The notes under the pieces were generated by a model. That model had not been told where the DNA came from. It did no database searches and saw only the letters and a program-made list of their open reading frames with translations. The position numbers and the translations under genes were made by a program. A stretch of DNA of 64,000 bases from Portibacter lacus (lineage in GTDB: Bacteria; Bacteroidota; Bacteroidia; Chitinophagales; Saprospiraceae): contig NZ_JAJNKA010000010.1 in assembly GCF_021533215.1 (NCBI RefSeq), positions 1 to 64,000 on the forward strand, read 5' to 3'. The first letter of the stretch is position 1; each line of letters starts with the position of its first letter. Positions 45,339 to 55,300 of this stretch are shown here, piece after piece.

Positions 45339-46952
45339 TTACCGTTTCTTATTATACATCTCTATATACTTCTGATCCAATTCAGGTGAATCTTTATAAT
45401 ACACACGCATCTCCTTTAATTTCTCCTTTAATTCCACTACCGTTTCCGCATATGCAGGATCATCGTAAACATTATTCATTTCTAAAAGATCTTTCTTCCG
45501 ATCATAGAGCTCCCATTCATCAACATCATGATAGAAATGAATCAATTTATATTCTTCATTAACAAAAGCATAATGTCTTTTTACAGCATGCTCCGCTGGA
45601 TATTCATAATAATGGTAGTATACCGCATCTCGGAAACCTTCATTCTTACCTTCGAAAAGTGGAATGAGGTTTTCACCTTGCATTTCAGAAGGAACATCAA
45701 GACCAGCCGCCGTTAGAAAAGTTGGAGCAAAATCTAAATTCTGAACCATCTGTGTATTTTTAGACTTAGGTTTAATCACACCGGGCCACTTCACTAATAA
45801 AGGCGTCTTAAAGGATTCGTTATAAGCAAACCGCTTATCAAACCATCCATGTTCTCCTAAGTAAAAACCTTGATCAGAAGTATAAACCACAATCGTATTT
45901 TCATCTAATCCCGATTCCTTTAAGTAATCAAGAACTTCTCCCACACCTTCATCAACAGCAGCTATGGTCCCTAAATAATCCTGCATATACCTTTGATATT
46001 TCCATCTCATCTGATCTTTCTCACTCATATCAGGGAAATCCTTCTTAAACGCTTCGATCATCGGATCGTATACCTTATTCCATTCCTCTAATTGCTCAGG
46101 ATTCATCCTTTTCATATTCCCATTATACGCACCGAAGTCCCATGGTGAAACTGGAGGAATACCCAAGTCTTCCAACACGCTCGGTGGAATTTTCGTGTCT
46201 CCCGCCCAACTCATATGCTTTAGCAAATTCATTTCAGCCGTTTTCGCAGCTGTGCCTCTTCCTACATAATCATCGAAAAGTGTTTTTGGTTCAGGGAATG
46301 TCTTATCTATAAATTCTGAATAATGACGTTGTGCTGGAAGCCATGCCCTATGTGGCGCCTTATGCAAATACATTAACATAAAAGGCTCGTCTTCCTTTCT
46401 CTCTTTTTTTAACCAGTCCAATGTCATATCAGTAATGATATCTGTGGTGTATCCTTCGATTTTAATTCGTCCTTCATTCTTAGTAATAAAATCAGGGTTG
46501 TAATAAGCTCCTTGACCTGGTAATATTTTGAATTGATCAAATCCTTTAGGATTATTTCCGAAGTGCAACTTACCAAACATTGCCGTCTGGTATCCACCGT
46601 CTTGTAAAATTTGTGGAAAGGTTATTTGGGTTGTGTCAAAAGGAAATAGGTTATCTATTTTTCCATTCAAGTGACTATGTTTTCCAGATAATATTACCGC
46701 TCTTGAAGGAGCACAGATGGAATTAGTTACACACGCATTGGTAAATAGCATACCCTCATTAGCAATTCGATCTATATTCGGTGTCTGAATTAATCGATCA
46801 TCATAAGCACTTATTGCTTGATAAGCATGATCATCCGACATAATAAAAAGTATATTAGGTCGCTTCGGTAATTCAGCAGTTTCTTCTTTTTTCTCTGCAC
46901 AGCTGCAAATCAATATGACTACAAAAGCAAGAAGTCCAATGTATTGTTTCAT
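45339..46952 (-). CDS. Arylsulfatase-type sulfatase lipoprotein
   Basis: A 537-aa lipoprotein (ICSC, Cys18) of the type I sulfatase family. Metal-binding NILFIMSDDHAY and formylglycine motif SICAPSR are present, with Cys80 the residue converted to formylglycine by a maturase not seen here. Further family features are GKHSHLNG, TAMFGKLHFG and DQGFYLGEHGWFDKR. It hydrolyses sulfate esters, probably from sulfated polysaccharides, at the cell envelope. The gene lies 48 bp downstream of the dipeptidase gene and could share its transcript. The ulvan- or fucoidan-type substrate cannot be named. Confidence 0.95.
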   Translation of the reverse strand: MKQYIGLLAFVVILICSCAEKKEETAELPKRPNILFIMSDDHAYQAISAYDDRLIQTPNIDRIANEGMLFTNACVTNSICAPSRAVILSGKHSHLNGKIDNLFPFDTTQITFPQILQDGGYQTAMFGKLHFGNNPKGFDQFKILPGQGAYYNPDFITKNEGRIKIEGYTTDIITDMTLDWLKKERKEDEPFMLMYLHKAPHRAWLPAQRHYSEFIDKTFPEPKTLFDDYVGRGTAAKTAEMNLLKHMSWAGDTKIPPSVLEDLGIPPVSPWDFGAYNGNMKRMNPEQLEEWNKVYDPMIEAFKKDFPDMSEKDQMRWKYQRYMQDYLGTIAAVDEGVGEVLDYLKESGLDENTIVVYTSDQGFYLGEHGWFDKRFAYNESFKTPLLVKWPGVIKPKSKNTQMVQNLDFAPTFLTAAGLDVPSEMQGENLIPLFEGKNEGFRDAVYYHYYEYPAEHAVKRHYAFVNEEYKLIHFYHDVDEWELYDRKKDLLEMNNVYDDPAYAETVVELKEKLKEMRVYYKDSPELDQKYIEMYNKKR

Positions 46953-47000
46953 CTGGTTTATGTTAATATTAGGAGATTATTCAAATATAGCAAAAGTGAT

Positions 47001-48062
47001 CTATTGTAATACGGTTCTCAGCTTTTTCGTCCAATTTCCATTTAAGAATTTCAAAGTATCTTCTTCCGTATACCCTCTATTCGTAAGAATGGACGGAATA
47101 TTTTGTAAGTCCGCGATCGTGTCCAAATCATGTGGGCTTTGTTCTGTACCGAAGCCTCCATCTAGATCTGTTCCCAAGCCAATATGATCTGTATTTCCCG
47201 CAATCTGACATATGTGATCTATGTGATTGACCATATCATAAAGCGTGACATTCTTTTGATCTGGAGAGGAAATTCCTCTTTCCCAATTAGGAATCATCAT
47301 CCATGCATCGAGTGGCATTCCTATAACAGCATCTCGTTCTATCAAGGCTTTGATCTGATCATCAGAGAATTGTCGATTATGATCTACGATACTTCTACAG
47401 TTGCTATGACTTGCCCACACTTCACCCTTAAAATGTTTCAAAGCTTCCCAGAAACTCGTATCACAGAGATGTGTCACATCGAGTGCCATTTCTAAGTCTT
47501 CCATTTTGGCCAATAGCTCACGACCTTTATCGCCGATTCCACCTTCACTATTCGTACCATGAGCATATGTTCCTGGTCCATAATGAGCAGGTCCTATCGC
47601 GCGAAGTCCATCGGCATATAGTAAATATAAATGATCGAAACTTACAATAGAATCAGCTCCTTCTAGAGAAAGTAAATATCCGATTCCATGATGATCCCAT
47701 TGACCTAAAAAATCGTCAAAACTCTCCAAGTCTTCTACCATCCACATTTCATCTTCCCTGTCCATCTGCTGATACCAAGCCAATTGGCCTTGAACAGTTG
47801 CCCAAGCTTGAGCTGGTGAATTCCACCCTCCTAAAGGATGGTCTGGTTTGGCATATCTAGCAATTAGCGTAGCAAAACAAAATCCAACATTTCCTTCTCT
47901 CATCTGAGGGAGTGAAACCATATTGTTAGACCGATCGGGCTTATCCGTCATTCCAAGTTCGCGTTGCCGAATACCCTTTACGGGCTGAGTTAAATCTCGA
48001 TTCCATTGCATGGCATTCATGCTCAGGTCTAAGTGTGCGTCTATGATAAACGGTTTTTCCAT
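47001..48062 (-). CDS. Membrane dipeptidase, peptidase M19
   Basis: A 353-aa enzyme of the renal dipeptidase family. All zinc ligands can be seen: His10 and Asp12 (IIDAHLDLS), Glu in LLSLEGAD, His in LDVTHLCD and His in WASHSNCRS; the final IGLGTDLDGGFG is the family's C-terminal signature. M19 enzymes cleave dipeptides, including those with a D-residue at the C-terminus. No signal peptide is visible, so it is likely cytoplasmic. Start abuts the stop of the upstream D-amino-acid enzyme, so translation may be coupled. Confidence 0.93.
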   Translation of the reverse strand: MEKPFIIDAHLDLSMNAMQWNRDLTQPVKGIRQRELGMTDKPDRSNNMVSLPQMREGNVGFCFATLIARYAKPDHPLGGWNSPAQAWATVQGQLAWYQQMDREDEMWMVEDLESFDDFLGQWDHHGIGYLLSLEGADSIVSFDHLYLLYADGLRAIGPAHYGPGTYAHGTNSEGGIGDKGRELLAKMEDLEMALDVTHLCDTSFWEALKHFKGEVWASHSNCRSIVDHNRQFSDDQIKALIERDAVIGMPLDAWMMIPNWERGISSPDQKNVTLYDMVNHIDHICQIAGNTDHIGLGTDLDGGFGTEQSPHDLDTIADLQNIPSILTNRGYTEEDTLKFLNGNWTKKLRTVLQ

Positions 48063-49166
48063 CTATACCGTAATTTGTCTATTTCTTGCTGTAACTTCCC
48101 ATTCATCTACTACGACACCATCTTTCACGACATATGCTTTCTGATAGCAAGCGACGGTTGGACAGATATGATAAGGAAATGCGGTCAACACTTGGCCTAC
48201 TTCAAGTTCATTTTTATGCTTACATTTTATAACCAAGTGCTCTTCAGATTGACTGACCTGCTTTTCTTTGATAGAAGTTGTAAATTCTACTCGCGGTAAT
48301 GGATTTTCGCTCGCAACACTTTTGTGTCCTAGATCTAGACAGAAATGATGCTTGTCTATTTGGGAAACCACTCTCGTCGCTAAGACTGCTGCTTTATTAA
48401 ATGCTTGCTCTTTATATTTTTGGCTGTATCGTTCGTCCCAGAAAATCCATGTTCCCGGACTTGATTCCACATCGTGAAACCTAGAATGCACAGAGAATGT
48501 TGGACTACCTCCAGCTACGATAGTTTGCTTTCTACCGGTTTTTAATTCCAGATATTCATTGAATTGCTCGACGTCATTGAAGGCTTTCATTGCCTTTTTA
48601 ATCCGTTCGGTTAGGGAGGACATAGTAATATGGCCATCATAGCAATGAATACCCTTAAGCTCTATGTTTTCAAGTTTAATGATTAATTCAGAAAGTACTT
48701 CAGCTTGCTTGACCGTTATACCCGTTCTATTATTCCCATTATTGATGTCAATGTAGACCTGAGCTGTTTCATCTGCAAGTGCGAAAGTATCGTTAAGTAA
48801 CTGAATATTGTTCGCTTCATCTACAATGCTAGCAAAATTAGTATTCGGATACTTTTCAATCAATTGGAGATAACGACCAATTTTTGGACCCTGCAGAGAA
48901 TAAGCAATTAGGACATCTTTTGCACCTGCCATTCCGAGCATTTCTGCTTCAGCAATGGTGGCGCATTTAAATTTATAGATTCCTGCTTCCATCTGCATCT
49001 TTGCTACTTCGAGCATCTTATGAGTCTTCACGTGAGGTCTAAAGTAGTCGACCCCTTGAGCATAAATAATGGCTTGCTGAATATTGTAATCCACCATGTC
49101 TTTATCTATTAATAAAGCAGGCGTATCTATTTCAGAAAGATCTATTTTATTCCAGTAATTACTCAT
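48063..49166 (-). CDS. PLP enzyme of D-serine dehydratase / D-threonine aldolase family
   Basis: A 367-aa alanine-racemase-fold enzyme. The PLP lysine is Lys47 in FRPHVKTHK, and VYIDINNGNNRTGI and GIHCYDGH are family motifs. The C-terminal metal site reads YHICPTVACY (His333-x-Cys335). As I recall the family, zinc D-serine dehydratases of eukaryotes have His and Cys here, while characterised D-threonine aldolases have His and Asp. I therefore lean to a D-serine dehydratase, giving pyruvate and ammonia, rather than an aldolase. The 121-bp upstream neighbour is RidA, which handles enamine intermediates. Exact substrate remains to be proved. Confidence 0.82.
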   Translation of the reverse strand: MSNYWNKIDLSEIDTPALLIDKDMVDYNIQQAIIYAQGVDYFRPHVKTHKMLEVAKMQMEAGIYKFKCATIAEAEMLGMAGAKDVLIAYSLQGPKIGRYLQLIEKYPNTNFASIVDEANNIQLLNDTFALADETAQVYIDINNGNNRTGITVKQAEVLSELIIKLENIELKGIHCYDGHITMSSLTERIKKAMKAFNDVEQFNEYLELKTGRKQTIVAGGSPTFSVHSRFHDVESSPGTWIFWDERYSQKYKEQAFNKAAVLATRVVSQIDKHHFCLDLGHKSVASENPLPRVEFTTSIKEKQVSQSEEHLVIKCKHKNELEVGQVLTAFPYHICPTVACYQKAYVVKDGVVVDEWEVTARNRQITV

Positions 49167-49287
49167 ATTGATTTACAATTAGTTTTTTTGAATGTGTTTA
49201 TAATAGAACAATTCATTAAAGTAATATTATTCTAAAGCTAAATTAAGAAAAACATCAAGTCTGCATAATGTCTTCCGTAATGCTATT

Positions 49288-49752
49288 TTATTCTTTGAGA
49301 AGGAATTGTGCTTCTATTTCTACGGGAATATTATCAGGTAATGATCCCATTCCTATCGCAGATCTCACACCAACTCCCTTTTCTTGCCCCCAGATATCTC
49401 TAAAGAGTTCGCTGCAGCCATTGATAACCTTCGGGTGTTGCTGAAATTCAGGAACTGCATAGACCATTCCAAGAACCTTTACGACCTGATCGATCTGATC
49501 AAGACTTTCGAGATTGTCCTTAAGTGTTGCAATAATAGATAATCCGACCTGTCGAGCAGCCAACTTCGCCTCTTCTAAATTTAAATCTTGACCCACTTTT
49601 CCAATGATCAAACTACCATCCGTTTTGAATGGTCCATGTCCTGAAACGTAAACCATATTGCCTACTCTTAGAAACGGTTTATAGACACCCATTGGTTTCG
49701 GAGGTGGTGGAAGTGACAAGCCCAAAGAGTTGAAATTTTCTTCTGGATTCAT
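49288..49752 (-). CDS. RidA family protein (enamine/imine deaminase)
   Basis: A 154-aa protein of the RidA/YjgF/UK114 family. Features are MVYVSGHGPFKTDGSLIIGKVGQDL, the conserved ARQVGLSIIATLKDNL and the C-terminal VRSAIGMGSLPDNIPVEIEAQF with the catalytic Arg. RidA hydrolyses 2-aminoacrylate released by serine/threonine dehydratases. This fits the dehydratase encoded just downstream. It is slightly longer than the usual ~130 residues, with an extended N-terminus, as in the YjgF/chorismate-mutase-like subgroup. Confidence 0.9.
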   Translation of the reverse strand: MNPEENFNSLGLSLPPPPKPMGVYKPFLRVGNMVYVSGHGPFKTDGSLIIGKVGQDLNLEEAKLAARQVGLSIIATLKDNLESLDQIDQVVKVLGMVYAVPEFQQHPKVINGCSELFRDIWGQEKGVGVRSAIGMGSLPDNIPVEIEAQFLLKE

Positions 49753-49854
49753 ATGTCTTGTATTTATTGATTAGTCATTTTTAATTTCACTTGTTAGTTA
49801 CCATTTTTGTTTGAGATGAATGCAAAAATTGACCTAAGAAAGTTCGCCCAACTC

Positions 49855-51183
49855 CTAAATAAATTGATCAAGAATTAAAATCCCAATGATCCCAGTTACA
49901 GAAACAATCATTTCCATGACACTCCAGGTCTTTAAAGTATCTTTTAAAGATAAATTGAAATACTCCTTAAATAACCAGAAACCAGTATCATTCACGTGAG
50001 AAAACATAAGACTTCCAGCTCCTGTTGCAAGGACCATCAGTGCAGGATTAGCGCCAGTAAGAGGAATGAGTGGTGCTACGATTCCAGCTGCGGTCAGACC
50101 TGCAACCGTGGCTGAACCAACACAGAATCTAATCACAGAAGCAATTCCCCAAGCCAAGATCAAAGGTGAAATATTGATCTCTTGTAACATGTTTCCAATC
50201 AGAAGACTCACTTCACTGACAATTAAGATCTCTTTTAATGCACCCGCACCCGCAATAATGAACAAGATCATGGCGATATCTTTAACTGCTGAGACTAAAG
50301 ATTTCGAGACGTCAGTCATGGTTTTTCCACGCCTAATGCCAAGAGTATAAATGGCGATGAGAATGGCAATAACCATGGCGATGATCGGGTCTCCTATAAA
50401 ATTGATAAACTGATTATCAACGAAGAAAATATTTAATACTGCAGCTCCAGCTAAGAGCAAAACGGGCAATAATGCAGTGAATATACTTACGAACAATGAA
50501 GGCATTTCTTCTTCCGTAAATCGCTTACCACTGAATAAAGATTTCAATGGTTTGGGGTTGTATTTCTTTAACGTTCTACCGAAAATAGGACCACCGAGAA
50601 TGATGGCAGGAATGGCGACGATTAATCCATATAGTAATGTCTTACCAATATCCGCTCCGTAACTTTCTACTAAAGCGGAGGGCGCAGGGTGGGGTGGAAG
50701 GTAACCATGTGTTACGCTTAATGCTGCCAGCATTGGTAGGCCAATATATAAAAGTGGTAGTTTAGTTTGTGCCGCAACAGTAAATACCAAGGGCAATAAA
50801 ATGACAAATCCAACCGAATAAAACATGGGAATACCTACGATAAATCCAACAAGCACGACAGCCCATTGTATGTATTTAGTAGGGAAAAGTTGAATCAGAG
50901 AATCTGCAATTCTTTGAGCTGCTCCACTATCCGCGACAAGTTTGCCTAGCATAGCACCACAACCCAAGATTATAACTAGAAAGCCTAGGGTATTTCCGAT
51001 TCCATTCTTAACAGCTTGAGTCACTTCAGTAACCGGAATCTCGAATGCGATTCCTATACCTATAGAAACAATTATAAATGAAAGAAAGGTGTTCAGTTTG
51101 AAAACTGCAATCAAAAGTAAAAGGATAATTATTCCTCCGAAGACTATAGCTAATTCCATTTGGTTATCTAGTTGATAAAACAA
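49855..51183 (-). CDS. GntP family permease (gluconate/D-serine type)
   Basis: A 442-aa inner-membrane transporter with about twelve hydrophobic segments. GntP-type signatures include LGCGAMLGKLVADSGAAQRIADSL, PPHPAPSALVESYGADIG, and the C-terminal GSLMFSHVNDTGFWLFKEYFNLS. The family moves gluconate, other sugar acids or, in DsdX, D-serine with protons. Its place at the head of a cluster with a D-serine dehydratase-like enzyme and RidA favours D-serine or a related amino acid over gluconate, since no gluconate kinase or dehydratase is nearby. Confidence 0.92.
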   Translation of the reverse strand: MFYQLDNQMELAIVFGGIIILLLLIAVFKLNTFLSFIIVSIGIGIAFEIPVTEVTQAVKNGIGNTLGFLVIILGCGAMLGKLVADSGAAQRIADSLIQLFPTKYIQWAVVLVGFIVGIPMFYSVGFVILLPLVFTVAAQTKLPLLYIGLPMLAALSVTHGYLPPHPAPSALVESYGADIGKTLLYGLIVAIPAIILGGPIFGRTLKKYNPKPLKSLFSGKRFTEEEMPSLFVSIFTALLPVLLLAGAAVLNIFFVDNQFINFIGDPIIAMVIAILIAIYTLGIRRGKTMTDVSKSLVSAVKDIAMILFIIAGAGALKEILIVSEVSLLIGNMLQEINISPLILAWGIASVIRFCVGSATVAGLTAAGIVAPLIPLTGANPALMVLATGAGSLMFSHVNDTGFWLFKEYFNLSLKDTLKTWSVMEMIVSVTGIIGILILDQFI

Positions 51184-51420
51184 AATACAATTTTTTATAT
51201 AATCAAAACCTAAATATGAAATCTAACTATTGGTTTGTATTTCGATCTATTCCTTTGTGTTTTCTGCTAAAGAAGTTCATGGACGTATTGAATTAGCACA
51301 AGAAATTTATCTGGATCCAGGTTCTAATAGAAATTTACTCAGAATGTTGAAATCGATAGCACCTTCTTACAGGATGTTATTAGAACTTTCTAGATCATGT
51401 TCCATCGATAAAAGTAGGGA

Positions 51421-51885
51421 CTAGACAAATTTCTTTATAGCAATACAAGTTCCTAAGTGCATCGCTTCATGAAGGGTATTAAAGTGAATGGCCTCTTCCA
51501 CATTTGTCAAAGTCATGTTAAAAGAGGTCGTGTAGATTTTATATTCCTGAAAAAGTTCTTCCTGAAGATCATTTTCTAAGTCATCTAACGTGCTTCCAGC
51601 CAGGTAAAGCAACTCATCTATTTCATTCTGATTGACTCTTTCCGTAGGTTTAGAACCTTTGCGATAATTTTTCACCATATCGTTTTCGGTGTACATTTTA
51701 ATGCCACTAAAACCGTAAATAAGTAGTTGTTGTGTGACAATTACGTGTCCGAAATTCCAAATTAGATTATTAGAAAACCCAGTTGGTATTTTATTAAGTT
51801 GGTCAATGTTATGAGCCTTAATAAGGTTTACCGTGTTTTGACGAGTTATTCTAAGAAGTTGTAATTGAGTCTTTAAATCTTTCAT
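51421..51885 (-). CDS. DinB-like (DinB_2) family protein
   Basis: A 154-aa four-helix-bundle protein. The metal-binding histidine pattern of the DinB/YfiT fold is visible: the first in NLIWNFGHVIVTQQ and the pair in LHEAMHLGTCI near the C-terminus. Helices at 8-30, 45-62, 85-120 and 130-152 suit the fold. Family members include damage-induced proteins and thiol-dependent S-transferases; the reaction here is unknown. It stands alone, divergent from the tandem CarboxypepD_reg gene. Confidence 0.82.
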   Translation of the reverse strand: MKDLKTQLQLLRITRQNTVNLIKAHNIDQLNKIPTGFSNNLIWNFGHVIVTQQLLIYGFSGIKMYTENDMVKNYRKGSKPTERVNQNEIDELLYLAGSTLDDLENDLQEELFQEYKIYTTSFNMTLTNVEEAIHFNTLHEAMHLGTCIAIKKFV

Positions 51886-52317
51886 TGGTCATTCATCTTT
51901 GAGGCCACAATGTAAGTATTCTGATCGATTAGATTTATAATACATTGAGTTTTTAACTAACTTTATATGATAACGACCATTTTATAGAAAGGGTTACTTA
52001 TCGGTTTTATCTTGGGTTTTATCAATGAGTGAAAAGGTATAAATTTAACTATTAAACTGATGAAACGTGAAGCATTATAAAAGATATAGGTAGGATTTTA
52101 CATTGTGGTTCGTGTTAATTATTTTATAATTGTCAATGTAAAATTCACTTAAAGATTATTTCTTATTTTCTTTGGAGAGCACGGGTCTTGAAACTGAATT
52201 ATAAGAGAGGAAGGCCATTTTTTTAGTCATATTCATTCCTTTTTCTAATGAATGGTGATCATTACAATAATTATGAGTACGAAGTATTATTGATTAAATA
52301 TGAATGATAATTTCACT
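51886..52317. other. Noncoding divergent gap, nothing recognised
   Basis: About 430 AT-rich bases between the DinB-like gene and the tandem CarboxypepD_reg gene. I see no matching -7 box, terminator or repeat that stands out. Confidence 0.4.
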
Positions 52318-55300
52318 ATGAAGCATTTCTATAATCTTTTCTTTTTAATTGCTTGCTTGCCAGTTATTTGTATTGGTCAGTCTTTCGAAGGGAAAATTAT
52401 AGATGCTGAAAGTGGCGCGCCTATTTCTTTTGTCAATGTGATGTTTCAAAAAAGTAACAGAGGGACTACTTCGAATGAAAATGGTCAGTTTAAAATTCTA
52501 GTACGTGATATAGATATTAAGGATACCATTCTAATTAGTCACATCGGATATCAAACAAGAAAGTATGCCGTTTCTGACTTTGATCATCAATTTAAAAATA
52601 TAAAACTAGAATTTTTAGGATACGATCTGCCCACAGTTACCATTAGTGATTTAACTGCTAAAAACATGGTTTTGCAAGCACTTAATTCAATTAAGCAGAA
52701 TAATCCGCAAAAGAAATCATTAATAACAGGCTTCTACAATGAAGAATTAATTCACGAAGATAGTACCGTATTTACCTATGGTGAAGGCTTCCTGGAAACC
52801 ATAAAACATAAGTATGATAATAAGCCTAGATTATCTAAGAATATCATTAATGAAAGTGACGGAAAGACAAGATTAGTAGATGGATTCTTTGAAGTATTTC
52901 ATAAATACAGCTTCTTAGATGGTTCTAATCAATATTCATTTCCTAATATTACAGAAGGTGGAAATATTCCAAGATTACTCGATCTGCTGAAAAGTCCCAT
53001 GAGTTTCTTATTAAAAGAGCGCTTAGATCTGTACGAATGGGAATACTCAGGAATAACATTTGATGGAGATCGAATTGCGACGATAATTTCATTCCAACCA
53101 ATAAATAGCAAAGGTATTTACAAAGGTGAAATTATCATTGATGATGATTCGAAAGCCATTCTAGCTTCAAAATTCAGTATAGATGAGCAGAGCCTTAATG
53201 AGTATAACAAGAAGGATAAATTAGTCAATCTATTATCTCGTGATTTTAAAGTAGAATATAAAAAGACAGGAGATTATTACACCCTCCAAAAAGTTAATGC
53301 GAAGTCTATATTTGAACATAAGTATTCAAAGGAAATTTTCCATAACAAGATCAATTTTACAACAACAGATAGGGACTTTAATACCAAGAAAACCATCGAG
53401 GAAGATGAAGTTATTTTAGCTAATGTAGCCATGAGTAATTATGCTGGGGCGAGCACTGATTCGTGGAGAAATTCAAATTCAATTCAACGTTCTGCTTCGA
53501 TCCAGAAAGCACTTGATATAGCAACTAAGCGGAATTTTATCCCCCAATTTTATATAAAGGAGAAAGTCGGGGAAGATAGTATAGAATGGGTGCCAGTGGA
53601 TTCTGATATATACAAGTCCCTATCAAGGTTAGAGATAAGTTTAGAGCAATTAGAAGAATTTCCTCAATTAGAATGGCATGAAATCCAAAGTATGCTTCTG
53701 GATTTTATTATAAATGTTAAAAGTAAAGATGAATTAGTTAGAGTTGAAAAAGTATTGCTTCATTATAAGAATAAGGCTAGAATTTTTGAATGGCTTGATT
53801 TAAAAGCAGTCGCGCTGTATAGAAAAGGAGATGAGTCCAATGCAATAAAGATGATGAAGAAAATTAAGGAGGTTGCATCGGAACAGGATGTAGAGTATAC
53901 GAGTGTCATCGAATTGATTCTAATGGATTCCGAATCTAGTCAATCAGAAAATCATTTCATACAAGGCAAAATCGTAAACGCTCTTGATAGTTCTCCCATT
54001 GCGTCAGCCTATGTCAGGTTTAGCAATGATAACTCAATGTCGTTATCGAATGAAGATGGTTTGATCAATGTTTTAATCGAGAATCAGGATGATAACGATA
54101 CCATGATGATAAGCAAAATTGGTTATGAAACGAAGAAGATATCGATCTCTGATATCGGGACTGAATTAGGAACGATTCCACTTAACTTTCTAGGATACGA
54201 CTTACCATTGGAAGATAATATTGAGAATAATGCATTAGAAACTGTCAAAACTGCCCTTAAAAGCATTGAATTAAATTATGCCCAAGTAAATCACTTGGCT
54301 AAGGGTTTCTATAAAGAAGCAATGAAAAAAGTAGATGGTGAGATTTTTGATTATGCAGAAGGTAGAGTTGAAATTATTACGAATAGCTATCAGAAAAACC
54401 CATCAGAATATTCAGTGTATCCTCCAGATTATGAGACGGGAATTAGAGTAATAGGCGGATTTTATGAGGTATTTTACAAATACTTTGTTAAAGATAGTGA
54501 TGGTTTATATTCCATGCCTGACATCATGAAAGGGGGAAATGTTCCGCAGATTAATGACCTCTTAAATAGCGAGGAGAGTTTTTTATTAAAAAGTAGTCTG
54601 AAAAATTACGAATGGGAGTTTAAAGGAAAAACGTTTAATGAAAATAAAGAAGCAACGATCATAACTTTTTACCCTAAAAATGAATTCGGTTATTATAACG
54701 GTGAGATTGTGATCGAAGATGAAAGTAATACCATTCTATCAGCGAAATACGTACTTTCTGGAAAGTTGCTTGCCGAAATGAATGAGGAAGATTATTGGGT
54801 AGACCTACTTTCTAGAGCATTTCAAGTAGATTATCAGCACACTACTAATGGTTATATACTTAGTAGATATAGTGTTTTATCTACCTTTAAGCATAAGTTC
54901 TCTGGAGAAATATTTAATTATAGTTTGGATTATGTTACGACGGATGTTGATTTTAATACAAATGAAAAAATAACGTTTGATGATAGATTGGAAAGTGCCA
55001 AGAAGTTACCATCGTATAAAGGAAAGGTGTCGGATTTTTATAAGAAATATGCGGTAATTAAACGCTCTGATAAAGTGCAAGAAGCATTGGATCAAGCGAT
55101 AATCAATAGATCTAAGAATTTAAAGAGTACAATCATTTATGCTAAACTTGATAGCCAAAATTTAATTCTTGATTATGGCAATCTCAGACCAGAAAAAGTA
55201 ATTGATGCAGAATCAGTTTTATCTGAACTAGAATCAGCACCTGCTGAGGATTGGCGGAAGGTTCGAGGGGCTTTGTTAACTCTGATTCTTGAGGCGAAGA

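Noticed and set aside
45260-45562. Plus-strand open frame starting ATGAAGTTTATTTCGCTC in the repeat locus
   Set aside because: It begins in repeats and runs antisense through the sulfatase gene. Similar ATGAAGTTT starts in the other units lead to short frames with early stops, so coding is unlikely.
49855-51183. Gluconate utilisation locus
   Set aside because: GntP alone is compatible with gluconate, but no gluconate kinase or dehydratase is nearby and neighbours are amino-acid enzymes.
51230-51424. 64-codon plus-strand frame in the gap after the permease gene
   Set aside because: TTG start, no recognisable pattern, and it lies in a presumed promoter region between divergent or tandem minus genes.
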